A stretch of DNA of 64,000 bases from JAODBJ01 sp963782465 (lineage in GTDB: Bacteria > Actinomycetota > Acidimicrobiia > IMCC26256 > PALSA-610): the NCBI GenBank assembly GCA_963782465.1, contig CAWAJR010000004.1, positions 124,001-188,000 on the forward strand, read 5' to 3'. Below the pieces are notes generated by a model. It was not told where the DNA came from and ran no database searches. It saw only the letters and a list, made by a program, of their open reading frames with translations. The translations under genes and the position numbers were made by a program. Within the stretch, counting starts at the first letter, position 1. Every line of letters starts with the position of its first letter. Shown here in pieces: positions 57,687-64,000 of the stretch.

Positions 57687-58385
57687 TCAACCGGCGGTCA
57701 GGACGGGGAGTTCGACCATCAGCGCGGTCTCGGGGCCGGGCGCGGCCATGAACCGTTTGACGTCGGCGAGGATCACATCGCGGCCCGCGTCGGAATCGAA
57801 GAAACGATCGGTGAAGTCGTCGCGCGTACGGAAGTGCAGTTCGGCGATGCCGTCGATCTGGCCGCCGCCCGGCGTATAGGCGCGGCGGACGAGGTTCTGG
57901 CGGTAGTTCCACAGGCCGACGTGATGTTCCAGCGCGAGCGGCGTGTGCTGCTCGGTCCAGTGGCGGAGGAACTGCTGGCGACCGAGGCCTTCGGCTCGCC
58001 GCATGAAACTCACCATCTTCAGCCCCGGTGCCTCCTCGCCGTCGGGCCAGGTGCGGTCCCACTGCTTCGGTTCGCGCGTGTCGACCCGCCATGCCTCGAC
58101 CCGCCGCGCGAACTGGTGGAGCTGGTCGCGGGCCGGGATGTCGTCGAGGTCGTGCGCACGTTCGAGCCCGACCACCGCCATCGCGTCGACGTTGGGAACC
58201 AGCCCCTGCGCGTCGGGTGGGCGCGTGTACGGCCCCTGATCGCTCGACGCGAACGAGACGGTGAGCGAGACGAGCCCGTCGGTGCCGACCGCTTCCGGGA
58301 CCCATTCGTCGAGCACGCGGCCTCGGCATTCGTCGAGCCCGACCGCCGGCGCCCGCCAGATCGCGACCAGCAACTGCTCGCTCAT
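57687..58385 (-). CDS. EthD-domain (dimeric alpha/beta-barrel) protein
   Basis: A 232-residue protein built of two ferredoxin-like halves. The second half 'LKMVSFMRRAEGLGRQQFLRHWTEQHTPLALEHHVGLWNYRQNLV' carries the EthD-type motif. Such proteins accompany P450 ether degradation or act as small isomerases. Its start overlaps the stop of the fucosidase gene (ATGA), so they are translated together. The link between the two is unexplained. Confidence 0.85.
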   Translation of the reverse strand: MSEQLLVAIWRAPAVGLDECRGRVLDEWVPEAVGTDGLVSLTVSFASSDQGPYTRPPDAQGLVPNVDAMAVVGLERAHDLDDIPARDQLHQFARRVEAWRVDTREPKQWDRTWPDGEEAPGLKMVSFMRRAEGLGRQQFLRHWTEQHTPLALEHHVGLWNYRQNLVRRAYTPGGGQIDGIAELHFRTRDDFTDRFFDSDAGRDVILADVKRFMAAPGPETALMVELPVLTAG

Positions 58386-60646
58386 GTTTCCCGCTCCGGA
58401 ACGCGGAAGATGTCGCCGGTACCGAGATCGTTGGCTTCGAGGGTCACGTCGCGGTTGTACACGATCGCATGGTCGCGCGGTTCGCTGATCGCGTTGTCGC
58501 GCACCACGGTGGTGCGGCCGCCGTCGCCGTCGTCCCAGCAGAGCACGCCGACCCGGCAGTCGTGGAACCAGTTGTCGGACACGACGACATCGGTCGCGTC
58601 GCGTTCGATCAGCGCTCCGGTGTCGCAATGCTCGGCCAGGTTGCGCTCCACGAGCACGCCGGCGCCGCCTTCCACGCTCGCGGCGCGCATCGTGCGCCAC
58701 GCCTGGTTGCGTCGCACCACCACGCCACGCGACGCGTCGACGTGGATGCCGAACCATCGCGTCTCGTAGCGGTTGTGCTCCACCCGTACGTCGGCCGCGT
58801 TCGCGACGCGGATCGCGCAGAGGTCGTCGCGACATTCGTTCTCGGCGATGAGATGGTGCTCGCCGCCCCGCACCTCGATGCCAGGTCCCCAGCGCAGGCC
58901 GGTCTGGTAGTTGGCGACGATCTCGGTGCTCGACGCGAACATGCACCAGATGTTGCCGCCGGCCACGACGTTGCCGTGGATGCGATGGCCGTCGCCGCCG
59001 GTGACGCTGATCGATTCGACGACGCACTCGCGCACCTCGGCGTTCGACGCGCCGGAGATCGACACGCACGTCGGCGGGATCATCATGTAGCCGGGCGCGC
59101 CACCCACGACGGTGACGCCGGCGAGCGTCGCGCCGTCGCCGGCAAGCGAAACCGCATGTTTCCCACCGGCGTCGATCACGACTTCCCTCGTGGCGACGCC
59201 CGGCACGGCGCGCAGCGTGACCCCGGCCGGGACGACGAGCGGAAAGGTCTCGCGATCGTCGCCGTAGCGGCCGGCGGCGAGCTCGACGGTGTCGCCCGGC
59301 GTCGCCGCCTGCAACGCGGCGGTGATCGTCGGCATCGTGGCGCCGTGCAGGTGGACCGGGCCGGGCGCCGCGACGGGCGTGACCGCGATCGGCCCGGCGG
59401 CGGCCGGTTCCCACTGGATGCGGTACCGCACCGCGAGCGTCGTCGCCGGCTGCTCGCGGCCGTGGATTCGTAACCCGGCGGCTGTCTGCTCGAACCGCGG
59501 CGCGCTCCCGTCGGGCGCCAGGACCGCACCGACCCGGCCCGCGCCGGTGCCGAGCGCGGCGAACATCGGCGCCGCCGCGGCTTCGAGGTCGATCGCGTTG
59601 AGCGTCGGCAACCCGTCGCCCGGGGTGATCGTGTACCAGTGCGAGCCGATGCCGGGGAACACGAACGGCGCGCTGCCGTTGATCGCGTCGTCGTTGGCGC
59701 GCACCCACTCGCCGGCCTCGCGCAGCACACGTTCCTGGATCGCGGGGATCGAACCGTCGGCGTGCGGCCCGATGTTGAGGAGCAGGTTGCCGCCCTTCGC
59801 GACCGTCTCCACCAGCATCGCAACGATCTGGCGGGGCGTGAGGAAGTCTTCGTCGCGTTCGGCCCGGTTCCAGCAGAACGAGTAGGCGAGGCCGCGGCAC
59901 AGTTCCCACGCACCTTCGGGCACAGACGCGGGGACGTCGTACTCGAAGGTCGTGAAGTCGACGTGCGACGAGAAGAACCGATCGTTCACCGCCGCTTCGA
60001 ACCCGAGGCGCGACGCGATCTCGTAGTAGCGCTCGACCAGTTGATCGGCGCGCCAGTGCGCGCCGGTGTGGCCCCAATGGCCGTCGCCCCACAGCACCGC
60101 GGGTTGGAACCGTTCCGCGAGCTCCGCGACCTGCGGGTGGAGGAACGCGTCGACGTAGCCGGCCTGGTCGGGGTACGCGGGATGCGCCCAGTCGAGCAAC
60201 GAGTAGTACGCGCCGAACACCAGCCCGTGCGCGCGGGTCGCCTGCGCCAGTTCGGCGATCACGTCGCGGTGCGGCCCGAGACGCACCGAATTGCGCTCGG
60301 TGTACTCGCTCCCCCACCAGCAGAAGCCGTCGTGATGTTTGGTGACGGGCACGACGTAACGCATCCCGGCGGCGACCGCGAGTTCGGCGTACGCGTCGGC
60401 ATCGAACGCGGCGCCGGTCAGGCCGGGGATGAAGTCGTCGAACGCGCGGCCGGGGAAATGCTCCGCGTGCCAGGCCATCACCTCCGGCAACGGCGACGTC
60501 GGGTGGAGCAACACGTCGGCCTTCGGTTCGAGATGCGACCAGTACCAGTCGGCGTACTCGTGCACCGGAGCGAACCCCGGCACCGACGCGATGTTCGCGT
60601 GCACGAACATCCCGTACCGTGCGTCGCCCAACGAACGGATCGTCAT
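58382..60646 (-). CDS. Alpha-L-fucosidase (GH29-like) fused to a right-handed beta-helix domain
   Basis: A 754-residue protein without a signal peptide. Residues about 1-430 are GH29-like: 'FGMFVHANIASVPGF'-type start ('RYGMFVHANI'), 'YVVPVTKHHDGFCWWGSEYTERNS', candidate nucleophile Asp in 'PAVLWGDGHWG' and 'NLLLNIGPHADGSIP'. Residues about 450-754 are parallel beta-helix repeats like those of pectin lyases and carbohydrate epimerases ('TITAALQAATPGDTVELAAGRY', later 'VRECVVESISVTGGDGHRIHGNVV'). The two halves may bind and cut one glycan. It overlaps the EthD gene by four bases. Confidence 0.88.
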   Translation of the reverse strand: MTIRSLGDARYGMFVHANIASVPGFAPVHEYADWYWSHLEPKADVLLHPTSPLPEVMAWHAEHFPGRAFDDFIPGLTGAAFDADAYAELAVAAGMRYVVPVTKHHDGFCWWGSEYTERNSVRLGPHRDVIAELAQATRAHGLVFGAYYSLLDWAHPAYPDQAGYVDAFLHPQVAELAERFQPAVLWGDGHWGHTGAHWRADQLVERYYEIASRLGFEAAVNDRFFSSHVDFTTFEYDVPASVPEGAWELCRGLAYSFCWNRAERDEDFLTPRQIVAMLVETVAKGGNLLLNIGPHADGSIPAIQERVLREAGEWVRANDDAINGSAPFVFPGIGSHWYTITPGDGLPTLNAIDLEAAAAPMFAALGTGAGRVGAVLAPDGSAPRFEQTAAGLRIHGREQPATTLAVRYRIQWEPAAAGPIAVTPVAAPGPVHLHGATMPTITAALQAATPGDTVELAAGRYGDDRETFPLVVPAGVTLRAVPGVATREVVIDAGGKHAVSLAGDGATLAGVTVVGGAPGYMMIPPTCVSISGASNAEVRECVVESISVTGGDGHRIHGNVVAGGNIWCMFASSTEIVANYQTGLRWGPGIEVRGGEHHLIAENECRDDLCAIRVANAADVRVEHNRYETRWFGIHVDASRGVVVRRNQAWRTMRAASVEGGAGVLVERNLAEHCDTGALIERDATDVVVSDNWFHDCRVGVLCWDDGDGGRTTVVRDNAISEPRDHAIVYNRDVTLEANDLGTGDIFRVPERET

Positions 60647-60710
60647 TGGCCTGGAAGCTAGACGCGACGGGCGCCCGCCCAGCCGGGAGCGACACGACGT
60701 GACAGAGAAT

Positions 60711-60741
60711 CCGCCTACCTTCCCAACGGAAGGGTAGGCGG
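60711..60741 (-). terminator. Hairpin terminator
   Basis: CCGCCTACC-TTCC and GGAA-GGGTAGGCGG pair around CAAC with one bulged base. It lies downstream of the minus-strand gene ending at 60946 and upstream of the fucosidase start, so it separates the two units. The rest of 60647-60945 (299 bases) holds nothing else I can support. Confidence 0.6.
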
Positions 60742-60945
60742 GTGCGGCCCGATCCGATGCTCGCGATCCGCCCCGCACGCCGACGGTCCGGACTTCGGTT
60801 CGTTGGACACATCGACGCCCGAGGCGCCGACGACCCAGCTGAGCGCCGCGTGTTCGTAGAACGTGTGCGCTGCCTGTTGGGACGCTCCTGATGTCAAAGC
60901 GCCTGCACACCGAGGCATGCGCGATCACAATCGATCAGACGAAGA

Positions 60946-61804
60946 TCAGGAGTCCTCGGGTATATGCCGAACCCCGAACGGGTCGCCGGAGTCTACGAGA
61001 GGCGGGGGATCACCCGGTGGACGCTCGGCTGTCCGCCCGCCGGGCGGGAGCGCGGGCGTAAGGTTCTGGTCGACGCAGTAGACGACCCTCTGGTCGGGCA
61101 GTGGCAACTTGATGGGCGTGTCAATCGTCACTCCGCCATGCAGAATAAAGACGAACGCCGCGACCACCTTCAGGACGCGTTCGCCTGCCTTCGACTTCCT
61201 CAGTGCCTCGCATATCTTGTCGTCCAAACCGATCCGACCGGCGAGAGACTCGACAATGCGCCAGAAGAGTTTCGTCGTGCGCGTGTCGGCGCTCAGCAGC
61301 GCGTCCAGCATCTGTTCGAGGTAGTCGACAACCGTTCGCTTCACATCATTCGGAATGTCGTCCGCCGCCACCACCTCGGCGAGAAGCGCCGCGATGTGGT
61401 CGCGCAGCGACGCGAACATCGGTGATGTTCAACCGTACGTCGTCAGGCCGCGTCTGATCCAACAACGCGGCCGCCATGTCAAGCATCGGCAACGTGTGAT
61501 CGCCGTCGATGTTCTTCCAGTACTCCGACCACGTGCTGGCGCGGTACTTGTAGCCGCCGTACTCGACCGCGGTAAGCGCCCGGTCGATGGACTCGGGGTC
61601 AATCGGGGCGTGCGCTAGCTCTCGTCGGACTTCACGTGGAAGTTGGTGGACGTCGTCAACCCGGCGAGCGAGTTCCGCACTTTCCCACCCAAATGCTTCC
61701 GTCCAGATCGTCTCGCACGCGATGCTGACCGACTTTCCTTGCGCGGTGTGTCGAAACGCGCCCAGTAGGTCGTGCAGGAGCCGCGCCGAGTTGGTGACGG
61801 TCAT
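60946..61804 (-). CDS. Hypothetical helical protein, one frameshift near 61424-61430
   Basis: Two overlapping frames read as one protein of about 286 codons. The upstream part (from ATG 61804) runs 'LLHDLLGAFRHTAQGKSVSIACETIWTEAFGW...LDQTRPDDVRLNITD'. The downstream part continues 'FASLRDHIAALLAEVVAADDIPNDVKRTVVDYLEQMLDALL' as a natural helical continuation. The tail is proline-rich. The pattern of a short 'linker' domain followed by paired helices resembles uncharacterised actinobacterial proteins. The length fits one extra base. GC is lower than elsewhere. Function unknown. Confidence 0.55.
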
Positions 61805-61908
61805 ATTCGTGAATTATTGCGCAGATCCCTTCGGCCGCCCACATCACGAACTTCACCCGCACACGGCGGTAACTGTACTCGTAACCAACGATAGAGGACG
61901 GCGCCGTC

Positions 61909-62545
61909 TTGCAGGGCTATTACCACGTCGGCGTGATACCTGAACCGCTCTCCGTCGCGCACGCCCGGACCATCAGACGCGCCTCGGCGTGTGAACGCCA
62001 GTGGTTTCGGTTCGTGGTCGATTATCCGCTGTGGCGCTACTACCAAGAGCGTTCGGCGGCACCATTATGGGTCGCTGATCTCGTCGGAGTCTTCGCCTCG
62101 GCACGATCGGAGATCGACTCACGAGCGGTGCAAGGGAAGAAGAGCGAAGGCATCTTGCGTGAGCTCGCACCGGGATTGCTCAATCTTGGGTACCTCGTCG
62201 AGGCCAGCAAGAAGCAGCCCGATCTCATCTCGCGTCCGGTGCTATTCGGCGATCAGGTCGCGCAAGGGTGCGTTACGAGGTCGACGCCGTTCTCGAGACT
62301 GAGGGTGTGCTCTTCGAGGTCGAGGCCGATCGCGGGATGATGGGAAACCCGTTCTACCGTGGCCTAGTGCGTTCGCCACTCATCGTCGGCGCGCGGCACC
62401 TCGCGGTCGCAATGATGATCGAGTACAGCTACCAGTCAACAGCATCAATCGCGATTACGAGCTCGCGCACGGACAACTCGACGCCATCCACGCGAGCGGC
62501 ACGCTCGCCCTTCCCTTCCAGGCCGTGCTGCTGATCGGCTACTGA
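61909..62545 (+). CDS. PD-(D/E)XK-nuclease-like hypothetical protein, two frameshifts
   Basis: Joined over losses near 62262-62272 and 62428-62440 it has about 213 codons, TTG start, AGAGGA ten bases upstream, TGA at 62543-62545. Core 'VRYEVDAVLETEGVLFEVEADRG' gives a D...E-x-E pattern like the PD-(D/E)XK nuclease fold. Last part reads 'INRDYELAHGQLDAIHASG'. The N-terminal half is helical. The motif match is weak and no methylase or other defence partner is seen, so the fold is only suggested. Confidence 0.5.
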
Positions 62546-62953
62546 TCCCTGCTCGCCGGATGACCAGGCTCTTTGCTAGCTCCCACGCTTAGCTTCTCGG
62601 TACGATTGCGCGCCCGATCCTGCACTCCGCGCAACAGGCGCCGAGGTTGATCAGGCGGCTGCACCGAAGGCATTCACACTGAGGCACGGCTTACGCTCCG
62701 AGCATGAATCGCGTGGTGGGCATCGTGGTCAGCGTCTGTGCCGTGTTGTCTGCAGGGTCGCTCGGCTTCAACGGCTACGAGCACCACCAGCAACTTCAGT
62801 AATCGAAGGCGCGTTCGCTTGGTTCCGGCGGACGGGCGGTGGAGGGAGTGTGACGAAGACAAACACAACTCGCCACGCAGGGACGATTGGGAGGTGCGCG
62901 GCACGATCAGCCACACACCGAAGCGCAGGCAACCTCATTCGGTAGATGCCCCC
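62546..62953. other. Intergenic region, no confident gene except one short frame
   Basis: About 400 bases of mixed composition between the PD-(D/E)XK-like gene and the RCC1-repeat gene. Open frames on both strands look random, apart from the short frame at 62704-62802. No hairpin with long arms, tRNA or repeat was found. Confidence 0.4.
62704..62802 (+). CDS. Possible 32-residue membrane/secreted microprotein
   Basis: ATG to TAA with a short basic start (MNRVV), a hydrophobic stretch (residues 4-20) and a polar tail (YEHHQQLQ). It resembles a minimal membrane peptide or signal peptide. No clear ribosome site. Codon bias is consistent but the length is too small for certainty. Confidence 0.3.
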   Translation: MNRVVGIVVSVCAVLSAGSLGFNGYEHHQQLQ

Positions 62954-64000
62954 TCACGGGTCGCCGAGCCCCAGGCTCGTGTATTCGCTCGCGGCGATGT
63001 CGTTCCAGTGCACCGTTGGCATCACTTGGCCTTCTGCTTGGTCGGCTCCGGTGCCGAGCTGACCATCAAATCCGTTGCCCCATGCCCAAAGTGCCCCATC
63101 GGTGCTCAGCCCAAAGAACACTTCTGTGCCAGCTGCCAGCCGTTGCCAATTGTCTGCAGGAGTAAGTTGCATCGGTTCGTCGACCGCAGATCCGTAACCC
63201 CCCGTAGACCATTGCCACAGCGTGCCATCTGCTTGGATCGCAACCGCGTTATCGACTTCTTCGATGGCGATGTCGTCCCATGCTTTGTCCGGGGCAACCT
63301 CGTGCGCCGCGAGGGTGTTGCCCCACTCCCATGCGGTACCGTCGCTCCGTAAGGCGATGACGTCCCCACCACTTGCTGCGACGTTTATCCAGTCACCAAA
63401 GCCGAGCGCGGGTGTCAGGCTGGAACCATCTCCGGATGTCCATATGGTGCCATCCGACTTGAGCATGACGTAATAACCCGACGCTCCAGCAACCTTGACC
63501 CAGTCGTTCCCCGAACCTACGTGTGTGGCGACGATGGTTGAGGTGCCGGGGGACGGCGTGCCAGCGGCATCGATGTCGAGCCGCCATAAGGTGCCGTCGG
63601 TCTTCAGCGCCATCATCGTTGGGAGTGAACTCGACGACGAGTCAAGCCCTGCGACTTGCGCCCAGCTACTGTCACTCCCTACTGGTACGGGGGTAGCGCT
63701 CGCCATCGGGAGGTTTTCTCCCCACACTGTGTCATACCCCCACATCCACAGGCTCCCGTCGCCTTTGATCCCTGCACTTACGTCGCCACCGGCTGCGACG
63801 GAGTCCCAAGGACCGGGTATTGATACTGCAACGGGAGAGGTTCGGTTAGTCGGGCCGTCACCGAGCAGGCCGCTATGTAACCCGTCGTGGTAATCGACTT
63901 CGTCGTTCTGGCCCCAGCCCCGTATGGAGCCATCGGACTGCAACCCGATCGTGTCGTACCCACCGGGGACGACTGCAACCCATCCTCCGACGGGGACCGC
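62954..64000 (-). CDS. RCC1-repeat beta-propeller protein (5' end beyond the window)
   Basis: At least 348 codons; the frame stays open to the window edge, so the start lies beyond 64000. Repeats of the form 'ALKTDGTLWRLD', 'MLKSDGTIWTSGDGS', 'ALRSDGTAWEWGN' and 'GLSTDGALWAWGNGFDGQLGTG' occur about every 50 residues, the RCC1 blade signature. Bacterial versions are mostly extracellular or cell-surface. It ends 'YTSLGLGDP'. A-T content is higher than in the rest of the window. Confidence 0.85.
   Translation of the reverse strand, partial: AVPVGGWVAVVPGGYDTIGLQSDGSIRGWGQNDEVDYHDGLHSGLLGDGPTNRTSPVAVSIPGPWDSVAAGGDVSAGIKGDGSLWMWGYDTVWGENLPMASATPVPVGSDSSWAQVAGLDSSSSSLPTMMALKTDGTLWRLDIDAAGTPSPGTSTIVATHVGSGNDWVKVAGASGYYVMLKSDGTIWTSGDGSSLTPALGFGDWINVAASGGDVIALRSDGTAWEWGNTLAAHEVAPDKAWDDIAIEEVDNAVAIQADGTLWQWSTGGYGSAVDEPMQLTPADNWQRLAAGTEVFFGLSTDGALWAWGNGFDGQLGTGADQAEGQVMPTVHWNDIAASEYTSLGLGDP

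Noticed and set aside
57687..60812. 1041-codon open frame containing the EthD protein
   Set aside because: Only the last 232 codons are protein-like; upstream it is an out-of-frame reading of the fucosidase gene.
62738..63352. Plus-strand frame opposite the RCC1 gene
   Set aside because: Antisense to clear RCC1 repeats with no motif of its own.

Overview
The window is about 64 kb of high-GC DNA with strong G/C at third codon positions. Gene content suggests an uncultured actinobacterium, most plausibly an acidimicrobiia-like lineage. This is inferred from the conserved Mycobacterium-type run mec-cysO-cysM-murI-MBL-rph-rdgB, the CoA, P450 and amidohydrolase catabolic genes, a SARP-type regulator and GTG/TTG starts with 4-bp overlaps. 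No rRNA, phage or transposase gene was found; one tRNA-Leu is present.

Layout. 0-5 kb: secreted proteins, including a large IPT/TIG plus Calx-beta surface protein. 4.9-8.3 kb: ABC-2 exporter, SDR and esterase. 8.4-10.1 kb: amidohydrolase with a MarR regulator. 10.2-15.6 kb: branched-chain-amino-acid-type ABC importer (lipoprotein, fused LivH-LivM permease, two ATPases, small membrane protein). 15.6-23.9 kb: P450, cupin, BCCP-carboxyltransferase fusion, DUF2269-like membrane protein, D-aminoacylase-type amidohydrolase, epoxide hydrolase, SDR. 24-27 kb: acyltransferase-3, a glycosyltransferase-like membrane protein and tRNA-Leu(UAG). 27-31 kb: cold-shock protein, SRPBCC protein, thiolase plus OB/zinc-ribbon pair, large hypothetical. 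31-41.6 kb: 43-bp tandem repeat, secreted HNH-excalibur protein, papain-like protein, SARP/AAA regulator, YcaQ-like protein, EamA transporter, HDOD protein. 41.7-44.3 kb: GAF-PAS-PAS-GGDEF-EAL protein. 44.4-55 kb (minus strand): housekeeping block rph, rdgB, murI/MBL, sua5, cysM, cysO, YihY, mec and a CoxL-type subunit. 55-61 kb: lysozyme-like protein, nitronate monooxygenase, BKACE, EthD protein, and an alpha-L-fucosidase fused to a beta-helix. 61-64 kb: a different-looking segment of hypothetical genes, a PD-(D/E)XK-like protein and the end of an RCC1-repeat protein.

Two window-wide signals stand out. First, six near-identical 47-bp perfect-core palindromes (4802, 6656, 19242, 27033, 27925, 44316) sit at gene 3' ends, four of them between convergent genes; in one case the element supplies a gene's stop codon. 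This is the best candidate for an undescribed element family. Second, about a dozen genes, including core ones such as sua5, are broken by single-base shifts, mostly deletions in G/C runs. That pattern points to consensus errors in the assembly rather than biology, so the affected genes are annotated over their full extent with the shift position stated.
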